Source: Streptomyces sp. MP131-18 (GTDB lineage: Bacteria; Actinomycetota; Actinomycetes; Streptomycetales; Streptomycetaceae). From it: DNA of 64,000 bases. Of the stretch, positions 1-9,118 are shown in pieces; position 1 is the first letter of the stretch; each line of letters opens with the position of its first letter. The notes below the pieces were generated by a model that worked only from the letters and a program-made list of their open reading frames with translations, was not told the origin of the DNA and did no database searches. The stretch is taken from the NCBI RefSeq assembly GCF_001984575.1, contig NZ_LZNS01000001.1:1312213-1376212 (forward strand), given 5' to 3'. Both the position numbers and the translations under genes were made by a program.

Positions 1-1
1 C

Positions 2-445
2 TCCCAGCTCAGCCTCCCCCTGCCGCAGCCCCCGGACGCCGGGGTCACGGGCCGGGCGGCCAAGCGGGCCGCCGCGTTCGCCCTGTCGCTGCCCGGTTCA
101 CCGGCGCTGCCGCTGCCGCTCGCGACGGCCGGCGCGCTTTGGCCGCTGCTGCGCCAGCGGCGCAACCAGCTGGCGCTCTCCCGCGGGGACTGCGAGGTGA
201 TCCGCGCGGACGACAGCGTCCTCGGGCTGCTGCGCCGCCACGGGGACGAGCGAGTCCTGTGCCTGGTCAACATGTCCGGTTCGGAAGCCGGCTTCGCCTT
301 CGGGGACGAGCCGCCGGCCGGGCGGCCGGTCGACCTGCTCGGCGAGGGCCGGGACCTGCCGCGCGACCGGCTGCCGGAGCGGGTGGCCGTTCCGGGGCAC
401 GGGGTGCGGTGGTTCCGGCTGCTGGCGCCCGCGCCGGACGACTGA
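2..445 (+). CDS. C-terminal end of a GH13-type glycosidase (partial)
   Basis: The reading frame is open from the left edge of the window and stops at 443-445, giving the last 147 residues. It contains a short helical segment with RQRRNQLALSRGDCEVI and then a small all-beta tail with VLCLVNMSGSEAGFAFG. This layout, where a loop ending in 'RR..LALS.G' leads to a C-terminal beta-sandwich, is what alpha-glucosidases and alpha-amylases of family GH13 show after their catalytic barrel. The catalytic residues lie outside the window, so the substrate cannot be judged. Another GH13-like hydrolase or trehalose synthase tail would look similar. Confidence 0.6.
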   Translation, partial: SQLSLPLPQPPDAGVTGRAAKRAAAFALSLPGSPALPLPLATAGALWPLLRQRRNQLALSRGDCEVIRADDSVLGLLRRHGDERVLCLVNMSGSEAGFAFGDEPPAGRPVDLLGEGRDLPRDRLPERVAVPGHGVRWFRLLAPAPDD

Positions 446-504
446 GCCGCCGCGCCACCGTCCGCCGCCCGCACCCGACCCGCACCTCCAGGGAGCCGCC
501 CGAC

Positions 505-1815
505 ATGGCCCGCCCGCGCATATTCGTCAGCCACAGTTCCCGCGCGTGCGCCGACGCGTCCTGCGGCTGCTCCGGGTACCTGGAGGCCGCGCTGCGGCTG
601 GTGGAGGAGGCAGGCTGCACGCCCGTCTCCGACCGGGACGTGCTGGCGGCGGGCGACGCCTGGCACGGGGTGCTGATGCGGGAACTCGGCAGCTGCCAGG
701 GCGCCGTCGTCCTGATCTCGCCGCACGCGCTCGGCTCGCACTGGGTGCTGGAGGAGGCGATCGTCGCCGCCTACCTGTGGGAGGTGACGGACGGCGCGTT
801 CCCCGTGCTGCCGGTCCCCCTGCCGGGGGTGCGCCGCCATCAGCTGCGCGGGTCGAAGCTGGAGAAGGTGGGCCTCGACCGGTTCGACATGCCCGACTGG
901 GGCACCGAGGACGATCCGAAGGCCCCGCCGCACCGGCTGCGGGAGACGCTGGTGCGGCTGGCGCAGCGGCACGGGTCGCTGCCGTACCCGCGGGTGACGG
1001 AGCTGATCGCGGACCGTGTCGGCGTCCTGTCCCCCGTCGTGCTCACAGATGTCGCGGAGCTGCTCGGCGTGACGGTGCTGCCGCAGGCGCCCGCGCACAT
1101 GGGCTACGTGGTGTCGGCGGGGCTGCTGAGCGAACGGCCGGTGGCCGCGCTGGGCGCGCACTGCGCGATGCGCAAGGCGCTCGGCCGGTTCCTGCACCTG
1201 CTGACGCAGGAGGAGCACCGGCAGGAAGTGGTCGACGTGGTGGTGCCGTTCGCGCGGGTGCCGGGTCTTGCGGCCGAGCAGCTGAACGGCCTGCGCGGCG
1301 CGGGGGGCGGGCGGACCGCGCTGCTGCGGGCCCGCTGGCCGGGCACGGCCGATATGTACGTGCGGCGGGCCAGCGAGCATCCGCGGCCGTGGCCGCTGCA
1401 CAAGCCGGTGCCGCGGCCGGGCGGCGGGTTCGTCGACGGCCTGGTCGAGGAGATCCACGCCTTCCTGGTGCGGGAGCTGTGCTACGGCATGCCGTGCGGC
1501 GCGGAGGACCTGCGGCGCATCCTGGCCCGGCAGGAGGAGGAGTGCGGGCCGGTGACGATCGTGCTGAACGCGGAGCCGGACCAGGAGCTGGTCCGGCGCC
1601 TGACGGCCGCGTTCCCGCAACTGCTGTTCCTCTTCACCACCGGCGGGGCGCCGGACGGCAGGGCCGGGCCCTGGATGCTGCTGGCGAGCCTGCCGCCCGA
1701 GCAGGAGCTGGACATGGTGCTCACCCACCGGGACTTCACGCCGGTGCCGCCCGCCCCTTCGGCGGGGCACGGCCGGGAGCCGGGGCGCGGCGGCGGAGTA
1801 GCCTTCGGGACATGA
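505..1815 (+). CDS. TIR-domain protein with uncharacterised C-terminal region
   Basis: The 436-residue product starts at the ATG preceded by a GGGAG box at 491-495. Residues 4-95 look like a bacterial TIR domain: the first strand is RIFVSHSS and the late helix has SPHALGSHWVLEE. In TIR NADases the catalytic Glu follows the conserved Trp by four residues, which would be Glu84 here. Bacterial TIR domains commonly cleave NAD or make signalling nucleotides in anti-phage systems. The remaining 340 residues match no family I recognise and may be a sensor or effector-associated domain. The stop overlaps the ATG of the next gene (ATGA), so the two are probably translated together. The TIR assignment is fairly firm, but a defence role is inference. 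Confidence 0.65.
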   Translation: MARPRIFVSHSSRACADASCGCSGYLEAALRLVEEAGCTPVSDRDVLAAGDAWHGVLMRELGSCQGAVVLISPHALGSHWVLEEAIVAAYLWEVTDGAFPVLPVPLPGVRRHQLRGSKLEKVGLDRFDMPDWGTEDDPKAPPHRLRETLVRLAQRHGSLPYPRVTELIADRVGVLSPVVLTDVAELLGVTVLPQAPAHMGYVVSAGLLSERPVAALGAHCAMRKALGRFLHLLTQEEHRQEVVDVVVPFARVPGLAAEQLNGLRGAGGGRTALLRARWPGTADMYVRRASEHPRPWPLHKPVPRPGGGFVDGLVEEIHAFLVRELCYGMPCGAEDLRRILARQEEECGPVTIVLNAEPDQELVRRLTAAFPQLLFLFTTGGAPDGRAGPWMLLASLPPEQELDMVLTHRDFTPVPPAPSAGHGREPGRGGGVAFGT

Positions 1816-2564
1816 CAGGACAAACGAAACCCGCGGCGGGGTGGTACGCCGATCCGTACGGTGCGCCGAACCTGCTGCGCTGGTGGGACGGCAGCCGGTG
1901 GACCGAGCAGACGCACCGGGAGAGGACCGCCAGCGCATCCGCGCCGCAGCAACCGGCGGGTGGCGGCTCCCCGTTCACCGAGCCGGTGCTCGTGGTGAGC
2001 CAGAAGACCAAGATCATCGAGCTGACGAACGAGTACGCGGTCTTCGACCAGAACGGGCAGACGATAGGCGCGGTGGTGCAGGTCGGCCAGAGCACGCTGA
2101 AGAAGGCGGCGCGGTTCCTGTCCAGCCTGGACCAGTTCATGACCCACCGGCTGGAGATCAGGGACGCGCAGGGGCAGCCGCATCTGGTGCTGACGCGGCC
2201 GGCGAAGTTTGTGAAGTCGCGGGTGATCGTGACGCGCACGGACGGCCGTGAGGTCGGCGAGATCGTGCAGCAGAACGCGATCGGCAAGATCAACTTTGCG
2301 ATCATGTCGGAGGGGCGGCAGGTCGGCGCCGTCCGGGCCGAGAACTGGCGCGCGTGGAATTTCGCCATCGTCGACCACACGGAGACGGAGGTGGCGCGGA
2401 TCACCAAGACCTGGGAAGGGCTCGCCAAAACGATGTTCACCACGGCGGACAACTATGTGGTGCAGATCCACCGGCAGTTGGCGGAGCCGCTGCTGAGCCT
2501 GGTGGTGGCGACCGCCCTGACGGTGGACACCGCGCTCAAGCAGGATTCCCGAGGGCTCGGCTGA
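1812..2564 (+). CDS. DUF2510 plus scramblase/LURP-one-like protein
   Basis: This 250-residue protein begins with a DUF2510-type segment (residues about 10-33: GWYADPYGAPNLLRWWDG and then RWTE). Such segments are common in actinobacterial membrane-associated proteins. From about residue 60 it resembles the phospholipid scramblase/LURP-one-related fold, a twelve-stranded barrel around a hydrophobic helix; the C-terminal stretch LLSLVVATALTVDTAL fits that helix. Actinobacterial members have no proven reaction. Its ATG overlaps the stop of the TIR gene, suggesting linked expression and possibly a membrane partner for the TIR protein. Confidence 0.65.
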   Translation: MTGQTKPAAGWYADPYGAPNLLRWWDGSRWTEQTHRERTASASAPQQPAGGGSPFTEPVLVVSQKTKIIELTNEYAVFDQNGQTIGAVVQVGQSTLKKAARFLSSLDQFMTHRLEIRDAQGQPHLVLTRPAKFVKSRVIVTRTDGREVGEIVQQNAIGKINFAIMSEGRQVGAVRAENWRAWNFAIVDHTETEVARITKTWEGLAKTMFTTADNYVVQIHRQLAEPLLSLVVATALTVDTALKQDSRGLG

Positions 2565-2631
2565 CCCAGCTCCCCACGGCTTGTATGATCTTCGACCGCA
2601 CCTATGTCCGACCGCAGGCGGGAAAAGATCT

Positions 2632-3861
2632 ATGGCCACCGCAGTCGGCCGAGCCGTCCGGGCGCGCGTCGCCGTCGCCGCGCTTTTCTTCACCAACGGC
2701 TTCGTCTTCGCCAACGTGGTCCCGCGCTATCCGGAGATCAAGGCGGACCTCGGACTGTCCAACACCGCCCTGGGCACCGCGATCGCGGCGATGCCGCTCG
2801 GCGCCCTCGTGGTGGGGCTGCTCGCCAGCCCGCTGATCAAACGGTTCGGCTCCGCCTGGACGGCCGTGATCTCGCTGGCCCTGATGGGCGTCAACATCGT
2901 CTTCGTCGGCACCGCCCCCGGTTTCGCGCTGCTGTGCGCCGCGCTGTTCATCGCGGGCAGCCTGGACGGCATCACGGATGTGGCGATGAACGCGCACGGC
3001 CTGCGCGTCCAGCGGCTCTACGGCCGGTCGATCCTGAACGCGTTCCACGGCCTGTGGAGCGTCGGCGCGGTGCTCGGCGCCATCGCGGGCGCCGGAGCGG
3101 CACAGGCCGGTCTCCCGCTGGCCGGGCACCTGACGGCGGTGGGCGCCCTGACGGTGGCCGCCGCCTTCGTCTCCTCCCGCTGCCTGCTGCCGGGCGCGGA
3201 GGACGCCGAACGGGAACAGGACACGGCGGACCCGGCGGGCCGGCGGCCGGGGCTCGGCCTGCCCGTGGTCGGCCTGCTGGCCGTCCTGGGCCTGCTCGCC
3301 GCGGCGGCGGCCGTCATCGAGGACTCGGGCGCCTCGTGGGGCTCGGTCTACCTGCGCAACGAGCTGATGGCCAACGCCTTCGTCGGCGGTCTCGCCTTCG
3401 CCTCGCTCCAGGGCATGCAGACGATCGGCAGGCTTCTCGGCGACCGCGTCGTGCAGCGGCTGGGCGAACGCAGCACCGCCCGGCTCGGCGCGGTGCTCGT
3501 CCTCGTCGGCATGGGCGCCGCGCTGCTGTGGCCCTCGGTGCCGAGCACCATCGCGGGCTTCGGGCTGGCCGGGCTCGGCATCGCCACCCTGATCCCCGCC
3601 GCGTACCACGCCGCGGACGAGATTCCCGGTCTCTGGCCGGGCGCGGGCATCACCGTGACGGCGTTCCTGCTGCGGATCGGCTTCCTGCTCTCGCCGCCCC
3701 TGGTCGGGCTGGTCGCCGACGCGGAGTCGATCCGGCTGGGCCTGGTGATCGTGCCGCTGGCCGCCCTCGTCGTCCTCCTCACGTCCCGCATCCTCGACGC
3801 CCGCGCCCGCGGCACCGAGATCGGCACGGGTACCGGCACTGGTGCCGGCACCGCGGACTGA
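2632..3861 (+). CDS. MFS transporter, YbjJ-like
   Basis: A 409-residue major facilitator with about twelve hydrophobic segments. The first helix is preceded by a short basic N-terminus, and the loop after helix 1 has NVVPRYPEIKADLGLS, typical of the YbjJ-type group. I chose the ATG at 2632 over the TTG at 2581 because GGAAAAG lies just upstream and the extra residues look non-coding. The substrate is unknown. The C-terminus ends in a Gly/Thr-rich tail. A strong hairpin follows the stop, so the gene is probably monocistronic. Confidence 0.75.
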   Translation: MATAVGRAVRARVAVAALFFTNGFVFANVVPRYPEIKADLGLSNTALGTAIAAMPLGALVVGLLASPLIKRFGSAWTAVISLALMGVNIVFVGTAPGFALLCAALFIAGSLDGITDVAMNAHGLRVQRLYGRSILNAFHGLWSVGAVLGAIAGAGAAQAGLPLAGHLTAVGALTVAAAFVSSRCLLPGAEDAEREQDTADPAGRRPGLGLPVVGLLAVLGLLAAAAAVIEDSGASWGSVYLRNELMANAFVGGLAFASLQGMQTIGRLLGDRVVQRLGERSTARLGAVLVLVGMGAALLWPSVPSTIAGFGLAGLGIATLIPAAYHAADEIPGLWPGAGITVTAFLLRIGFLLSPPLVGLVADAESIRLGLVIVPLAALVVLLTSRILDARARGTEIGTGTGTGAGTAD

Positions 3862-3871
3862 ACCGCCCGGC

Positions 3872-3905
3872 GGTGGCCCGGGCCGGCGGGCCGGCCCGGG
3901 CCACC
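3872..3905. terminator. Bidirectional terminator hairpin
   Basis: A perfect 15-bp inverted repeat (3872-3886 and 3891-3905) with a 4-base loop lies between the convergent MFS and GH2 genes, 10 bp after one stop and 8 bp before the other. There is no U-tract, which is usual in Streptomyces. It can serve both strands. Confidence 0.75.
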
Positions 3906-3912
3906 CTGGGCG

Positions 3913-5736
3913 TCAGTCCTCGCGCCGCTCGATCGCGGCGGGGCGCAGCTGCGCCGCCCGCACCCGCGCCACGTCCAGCTTCGTGGTGCGGTCGAAGCGG
4001 TAGATGCCGTTCTGCTCCTGGAACACGTCCGTCAGCTGCGTGTAGCAGTAGCCGAACATGTTCTCATCGTCCAGCAGCACGCGGGTCAGACCGGCGAAGC
4101 GGACCTGGAACTCCTCCTCGTCGCGCGGCCGGTCGCCGTACCCCCACGACTCCTGGCGGTCGTCGCCGCGCGCCTCGGCCGCCGTCTCCGGGTGCCACCA
4201 GATGCCGCCGAACTCGCTGACGAAGTACGGCTGTCCGCGGTAGGGCACCGACCAGGCGCGGCCGTCGGCATAGGCGTTGACGTACGGCTCGTCGCGGTCG
4301 AGCCCGGAGACCTGCTTGGCGAAGGCGGCCGGGTCCTGCTCGTAGGTGTGCGAGTCGTACACGTCGGTCTCGGCGACCCGGTGGGAGTATCCGGACGCGT
4401 CGACCACCGGGCGCGTGGTGTCCATCGCCTTGGTCGCCAGATACATGGCGCGGGTCACCGAGTCGAGCTGGGTGATCCGGTCATGCAGCTTCTGGTACGT
4501 CTCGTTCAGCGGGCACCAGCCGACGATCGAGGGGTGCGAGTAGTCGCGTTCGACGGCCTCGAGCCACTGGCCGACGTAGGAGGCGTCCGGCTGCTGATTG
4601 TCGCCCGAGGTGCCACCGACCTCGCAGCCCCAGTCCCCGAACTCGCCCCACACCAGGTAGCCGAGCCGGTCGGCGTGGTACAGGAAACGCTCCTCGAAGA
4701 CCTTCTGGTGCAGCCTGGCCCCGTTGAACCCGGCCGCCATCGCCAGCTCGATGTCCCGGACCAGCGCCTCGTCGCTCGGCGCGGTCATCAGCCCGTCGGG
4801 GTACCAGCCCTGATCGAGGACGAGCCGCTGGAAGACCGCCTTGCCGTTGAGCGTGATCGCCTTGCCGCGGATTCCGACCGCCCGCAGTCCGGCGTAGCTG
4901 TCGGCCGCGTCGACCACGTCACCCGCCGCGTCGAGGAGTTCGAGACGCACGTCGTACAGGTGCGGGTCCTCGGGGCTCCAGGTGCGGCGGCGGTCCTCCG
5001 GGACCGGCAGGTACAGCCGGGGCGCCAGGTCGAGGTCGGCCCGCGCCTCGGCGCGCGCCACCTCGCCCCCGGCGTCGCTCAGGACCGCCCGCACCCGGTA
5101 CCCGGGGCGGTTGCCCGAAAGCGGCAGCTCCAGGTGGAAGGCGGAGCCCGCCAGGTCCGGAGTGACGCGGGGGCGCCGCAGGTGCACCTCGGGCACCGCC
5201 TCCAGCCACACCGTCTGCCAGATGCCGGTGGTGCGGGTGTAGTTGCAGGCGTGGTTGGCGTACCTGACCGCCTGCTTGCCGCGGGCCTGCGGCCCGGACC
5301 TGGGGTCGCGGGCCCGGACGGTGACCGTGAACTCCCGGCCGGGCACGGCCACACCGCCGAGGTCGGCGGTGAAGGGGGTGAAGCCGCCGCGGTGACGCGC
5401 CACCTCGGTGCCGTCGACCCACACGGTGGTGTCGTAGTCGACGGCCTGGAAGTGCAGCAGTATCCGCTTGCCCGCCCAGGCCGCGGGTGCGAGGAGGGTG
5501 CGCCGGTACCAGACGGCTTCCAGGAAGTCGGTCTCGCCGATGCCGGACAGCTCGGACTCCGGACAGAAGGGAACGGTGATCTCGCCCTTGAGGTCACGAT
5601 CGAGCAGGCCGCGTTCGATACCGCTGTCACCGCGGTCGAACTCGAACTGCCAGGTGCCGTTGAGGTTCAGCCAGTCGCCGCGGACGAACTGCGGCCTGGG
5701 GTACTCGGGCCGCGGTACGGCGGAGGGGGAGGACAC
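3913..5736 (-). CDS. GH2 glycoside hydrolase (beta-galactosidase/beta-glucuronidase type)
   Basis: The 607-residue enzyme has the GH2 order: sugar-binding jelly roll (about 20-180), immunoglobulin-like domain (about 185-290) and TIM barrel (about 295-600). The predicted acid/base is Glu412 in CPLNET and the nucleophile is Glu508 in YFVSEFGG. There is no signal peptide, so it should act inside the cell on a sugar brought in by the adjacent ABC importer. Start: GTG with AGGAG six bases upstream. It lies downstream of the importer genes, separated by 67 bp that contain a hairpin. GH2 members vary in specificity (galactoside, glucuronide, mannoside), and the sequence alone does not decide this. 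Confidence 0.8.
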   Translation of the reverse strand: MSSPSAVPRPEYPRPQFVRGDWLNLNGTWQFEFDRGDSGIERGLLDRDLKGEITVPFCPESELSGIGETDFLEAVWYRRTLLAPAAWAGKRILLHFQAVDYDTTVWVDGTEVARHRGGFTPFTADLGGVAVPGREFTVTVRARDPRSGPQARGKQAVRYANHACNYTRTTGIWQTVWLEAVPEVHLRRPRVTPDLAGSAFHLELPLSGNRPGYRVRAVLSDAGGEVARAEARADLDLAPRLYLPVPEDRRRTWSPEDPHLYDVRLELLDAAGDVVDAADSYAGLRAVGIRGKAITLNGKAVFQRLVLDQGWYPDGLMTAPSDEALVRDIELAMAAGFNGARLHQKVFEERFLYHADRLGYLVWGEFGDWGCEVGGTSGDNQQPDASYVGQWLEAVERDYSHPSIVGWCPLNETYQKLHDRITQLDSVTRAMYLATKAMDTTRPVVDASGYSHRVAETDVYDSHTYEQDPAAFAKQVSGLDRDEPYVNAYADGRAWSVPYRGQPYFVSEFGGIWWHPETAAEARGDDRQESWGYGDRPRDEEEFQVRFAGLTRVLLDDENMFGYCYTQLTDVFQEQNGIYRFDRTTKLDVARVRAAQLRPAAIERRED

Positions 5737-5761
5737 AAGAACTCCTGTGGGAGGGAACGGT

Positions 5762-5781
5762 CGGTACGGGGTTCCGTACCG
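5762..5781. repeat. Intercistronic hairpin
   Basis: An 8-bp inverted repeat (CGGTACGG / CCGTACCG) with a four-base loop lies between the MalG-type permease stop and the GH2 start. It could lower GH2 expression relative to the transport genes, protect the upstream mRNA, or be an operator. The choice is inference. Confidence 0.45.
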
Positions 5782-5803
5782 TGCGGGCGGCGGCGCGCCG
5801 CGG

Positions 5804-6724
5804 TCAGGAACCGCCGAGGCCCGTGGTGGCCACGGACTTCACGATGCGCCGCTGGAAGAAGAGGAAGACGATGATCAGCGGTGCCGCGGCCAGCACGGCG
5901 GCGGCCATCGACTGGGCGTAGGCGACGCCGTAGGCGTCCTCGACCGTGGCCAGGCCGACCGGCAGCGTCATCAGGTCGGGATCGCTGGTGATGATGAACG
6001 GCCACATGAAGTTGTTCCACGCCCCGATGAAGACGAACACCGAGACGGCGGAGACGATCGGCCGCGACAGCGGCAGGACGATCGACCAGAAGACCCGGAG
6101 ATCGGAGGCGCCGTCGATGCGGGCGGCCTCCTCCAGCTCGCGCGGTATCGCATCGAAGAAACGCTTGAGGATGAACACCATCATCGGCGCCACCACCTGC
6201 GGCAGGATGATCGCCCAGTAGGTGTCCACCAGGTTGAACGCGAGCATCTCCTGGAACAGGGGCACCATCAGCAGCTGCGGCGGCACCATGATCGAGGCGA
6301 CCGTGACGGCCAGCAGCGCCCGCCGCCCGCGGAACGTACCGCGCGAGAAGCCGTAGGCGGCCAGGGTGGACAGCACGATCGTGATCAGCGTGACCAGGCC
6401 CGCGGTCAGAATGCTGTTGAACGCCCAGATCGGCAGCGTGCCCCGGTCGAAGACCTGGCGGTACGCGTCCAGGGTCAGGGCGCCCTTGATCGGGTTGAAC
6501 CCCGGCGAGGAGATGTCCCGTTCGCTCTGGAAGGAGGTGATCAGAGTCCAGACGAAGGGCAGCACCCACAGCAGCGCGAAGATCCCGAGGGCTCCGCCCG
6601 CCAGCACGCGGGGCAGCCGGCCGTGACCGAGCAGCAGCGGCGCGCCCGCCGCCTCCTGCGGGCGTCGGCGCCGGAGCCCGGCCGGGGGCAGGGAACGGGG
6701 ACGCGTGGTCGTTGGGGCGGACAC
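5804..6724 (-). CDS. Carbohydrate ABC importer permease (MalG family)
   Basis: A 306-residue inner-membrane protein with six hydrophobic segments and the binding-protein-dependent permease loop EEAARIDGASDLRVFW near residue 205, which docks onto the ATPase. The GTG start at 6724 sits three bases from the stop of the preceding permease gene, and its AAGGAGGG box lies inside that gene, so the two are co-translated. With the MalF-type permease and the lipoprotein it forms an importer of the CUT1 group for oligosaccharides or monosaccharides. No ATPase gene is present. Streptomyces CUT1 systems usually share the ATPase MsiK encoded elsewhere. Confidence 0.85.
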   Translation of the reverse strand: MSAPTTTRPRSLPPAGLRRRRPQEAAGAPLLLGHGRLPRVLAGGALGIFALLWVLPFVWTLITSFQSERDISSPGFNPIKGALTLDAYRQVFDRGTLPIWAFNSILTAGLVTLITIVLSTLAAYGFSRGTFRGRRALLAVTVASIMVPPQLLMVPLFQEMLAFNLVDTYWAIILPQVVAPMMVFILKRFFDAIPRELEEAARIDGASDLRVFWSIVLPLSRPIVSAVSVFVFIGAWNNFMWPFIITSDPDLMTLPVGLATVEDAYGVAYAQSMAAAVLAAAPLIIVFLFFQRRIVKSVATTGLGGS

Positions 6725-6726
6725 GG

Positions 6727-7656
6727 TCAGCCCTCCTTGCGCGGCATGAACCGCAGCTGGGCGATCGAGACGATGACGATGATCGCGAAGAACAGGTAGG
6801 AGATGGCCGAGGCGTAGCCCAGCCGGTAGCCGGTGAAGCCGACGTCGTAGATGTACTCGAGGATCGGCCGGGTCGAGCCGTTCGGACCCCCCTTGGTCAT
6901 GATGTAGATCTGGTCGAAGACCTTCAGCGACGCCAGGACCTGCAGCATCACCACGAGCACCGTGGTACGGCTCAGCTGCGGGAGCGTGATCGAGAACAGC
7001 CGCCGCCAGGCGCCGGCGCCGTCCAGGGCGGCGGCCTCGTAGAGGGTGTCGGGCACGGACTGGAGAGCGGCGAGGTAGAGCAGGAAGTTGAAGCCGATCG
7101 TCCACCAGACGGTCAGCGCGGCCATCGACCACATGGCGAACGCCTCGTCCGAAAGCCAGCCGACCGGGGCGATGCCGACCTTGTCGAGCGCCTGGTTGAA
7201 CATGCCGAGATCCGGCTGGTAGAGCCACTGCCAGATCATGGTGACGACGCTCACCGGCAGCAGATAGGGCGCGAAGAACGCCAGCCGCCACACCCACTGG
7301 CCGGCCAGCCCGGTGTGCACCAGCAGCGCCATGCACAGCGCCAGGAGCACCAGCGGCACCACCGATATGACGGTGAAGAAGACGGTGTTGCCCAGCGAAC
7401 TCCAGACGTCCGGGTCGCCGAACGCCTCGGCGTAGTTGTCGAAGCCGACGAACTCGGTGCCCCTCAGGGACAGCGACTGGTCGGTGAAGCTCATCCAGAT
7501 GCCCTGGACGATCGGCCAGACCATGAAGAGGGCGAAGACCACCGTGAACGGGAGGACGAAGAACAGGCCGGTGCGACGACGCCGGGCGGGTGCGGCGGGC
7601 ACGGTGCTCCCGCCGGCCTCCTCGGTCACGGGGACTTTCGAAGCTGTGGTGCTCAC
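6727..7656 (-). CDS. Carbohydrate ABC importer permease (MalF family)
   Basis: A 309-residue permease with a cytoplasmic N-terminus rich in Arg, six membrane segments and the EAA loop YEAAALDGAGAWRRLF. The GTG at 7656 was chosen because AGGAG lies 7-8 bases upstream. A GTG at 7680 overlapping the previous stop is possible but has no such box. It pairs with the MalG-type protein encoded immediately downstream to form the transmembrane channel. Confidence 0.85.
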   Translation of the reverse strand: MSTTASKVPVTEEAGGSTVPAAPARRRRTGLFFVLPFTVVFALFMVWPIVQGIWMSFTDQSLSLRGTEFVGFDNYAEAFGDPDVWSSLGNTVFFTVISVVPLVLLALCMALLVHTGLAGQWVWRLAFFAPYLLPVSVVTMIWQWLYQPDLGMFNQALDKVGIAPVGWLSDEAFAMWSMAALTVWWTIGFNFLLYLAALQSVPDTLYEAAALDGAGAWRRLFSITLPQLSRTTVLVVMLQVLASLKVFDQIYIMTKGGPNGSTRPILEYIYDVGFTGYRLGYASAISYLFFAIIVIVSIAQLRFMPRKEG

Positions 7657-7676
7657 GTTGCGGCTCCTAGTCCTCG

Positions 7677-9023
7677 TCACACGACCGGGTTGGGCTGGTC
7701 GAGAAGCGTGGCGCTCTCGTCGATCATCTGCTGCGCCGCCGATGCGGCCGAGGTGTCGCCGAGCAACGCACTCTGTATGACCGACGACATGCGGATCTGG
7801 AAATTGGACCCCGAGCCGGTGAACCAGGTGGGCGGGTCGAGGACCGCGATCTCGCCCGCCTCGGCATAGGAGGACTGCGGGTCGAGCTCGGCGTACTCCG
7901 GGTCGTCGACCACCGGCTGATAGGCCGGTATGTGCCCGGCGCTGGCCCAGGCGAGGCTGCGCTTGAGCATCTCCGCCACGTAGCGGTGGGCCTGGCGGCG
8001 CCGTTCGGGGTCGGGGTTCTCCTGCCGGGGCAGCACGTAACTGTGCGAATCGGCGTTCACGGCGGGCTTCCCGAAAACGTTGGGGAACGGCGCGGCGCCC
8101 AGGGGCCGTCCCGATTCACGCAGTCCCGGCATCTCCCACTCCCCCACCATGATCGAGGCGCCGCGCCCGTCGGTGAACGCGGCCACCGCCCCGTCGTAGT
8201 CGAGGTTGTTGGGGTTGGTGCTGCCGTCGAACAGGCTTTGCATGAACGAGACGACCTCCGTCGCCGCGTCGATGTCCACCTCGGGCTCGCCGCCGTCGGG
8301 CAGCGAGAACGTGTTGCCGGTCTGGGCGTAGAGCCCGTTGAACAACCGCCAGTTCTGCGCCGGGTCGGTCACGTGGCCGAACAGCACGCCTATGCCGCCC
8401 TGGGCCTCGGCGAACGCGGCGCTCGCCGCCAGCATCGCCTCGGGGGAGCCCATCTCGACCAGGGCGCCGTCGGAGTCGAGCAGGCCCGCGCGTTCCGCGA
8501 TGTCGAGGTCGTAGAAGTAGACGAAGGGGTGGGTGTCCAGCGGAATCGCGTACACCTCACCGTCCCACTGGGCCCGCTGCCAGATCGCCGGCGCGAAGTC
8601 GCCTTCGCGCACGCCGAATTCGGCCAGCAGCTCCAAGTCGAAGGGTTCGAGGAGGCCGCCGGGCGCGTAGCCCGCCAGCCGCGACAGGTGCAGCACGGCC
8701 ACCTCGGGGGCCCGCCCGCCGGCCGCCGCCATGGCCAGCTTGGTGTAGTACGCGGAGCCCCACTCCAGGATGGTTCGGTCGATCTCGAAGGCGTCGGGTC
8801 CCCGCGTGACCTCGGCGATCATCTCCTCCATCAGCACCCCGTCGGCGCCGGAGAAAAGATCCCAGACGCGCAGGGAGTTCGCCCCGCCGGACGCCGCGGG
8901 CGAGGCGCAGGCGGACAACAGCCCCGGTGCCAGGGCGGCGCCCGCTCCCGCGAGCCCGAAACGCAGGAAGCCCCGCCGTCCCATCCGTGGATGGCCGCCA
9001 TGCCCTGAATGGTCAAAACTCAT
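7677..9023 (-). CDS. Sugar-binding lipoprotein of the ABC importer
   Basis: A 448-residue extracellular solute-binding protein of family 1. The N-terminus carries a twin-arginine signal (RR at residues 16-17, GRRGFLRFGLAG) and a lipobox LLSAC with Cys39 as the lipidated residue, so it is exported folded and anchored outside the membrane. The ATG at 9023 has GGAAAGG upstream. The longer frame back to 9131 adds residues that do not look like a signal peptide. It is the first gene of the importer/GH2 operon and lies just downstream of a perfect palindrome that looks like a LacI-type operator. The ligand is unknown. Confidence 0.85.
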   Translation of the reverse strand: MSFDHSGHGGHPRMGRRGFLRFGLAGAGAALAPGLLSACASPAASGGANSLRVWDLFSGADGVLMEEMIAEVTRGPDAFEIDRTILEWGSAYYTKLAMAAAGGRAPEVAVLHLSRLAGYAPGGLLEPFDLELLAEFGVREGDFAPAIWQRAQWDGEVYAIPLDTHPFVYFYDLDIAERAGLLDSDGALVEMGSPEAMLAASAAFAEAQGGIGVLFGHVTDPAQNWRLFNGLYAQTGNTFSLPDGGEPEVDIDAATEVVSFMQSLFDGSTNPNNLDYDGAVAAFTDGRGASIMVGEWEMPGLRESGRPLGAAPFPNVFGKPAVNADSHSYVLPRQENPDPERRRQAHRYVAEMLKRSLAWASAGHIPAYQPVVDDPEYAELDPQSSYAEAGEIAVLDPPTWFTGSGSNFQIRMSSVIQSALLGDTSAASAAQQMIDESATLLDQPNPVV

Positions 9024-9068
9024 GTCGCACCTTTCCAACCCCGACGCCGCGGGTTTCCGGCCATTTTT

Positions 9069-9080
9069 TACATCGATGTA
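9069..9080. promoter_or_regulatory. Palindromic operator candidate upstream of sugar importer operon
   Basis: TACATCGATGTA is a perfect 12-bp palindrome with a central CG, 46 bp upstream of the binding-protein start. LacI/GalR-family regulators bind symmetric sites of this kind. No regulator gene lies next to this operon. Confidence 0.5.
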
Positions 9081-9118
9081 CACCCGCTGTAAAGACTTTG
9101 AGGCGTATGTCTTTCTGT

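Noticed and set aside
139..504. Upstream extension of the TIR-protein frame to a start at 139
   Set aside because: It overlaps the end of the glycosidase frame, is Arg/Pro/Ala-rich and lacks the TIR motif. The ATG at 505 has a good ribosome site.
5804..7336. Single 510-codon frame spanning both permease genes
   Set aside because: The first half is a shadow of the MalF-type gene in another frame. Only the part from 6724 encodes a permease.
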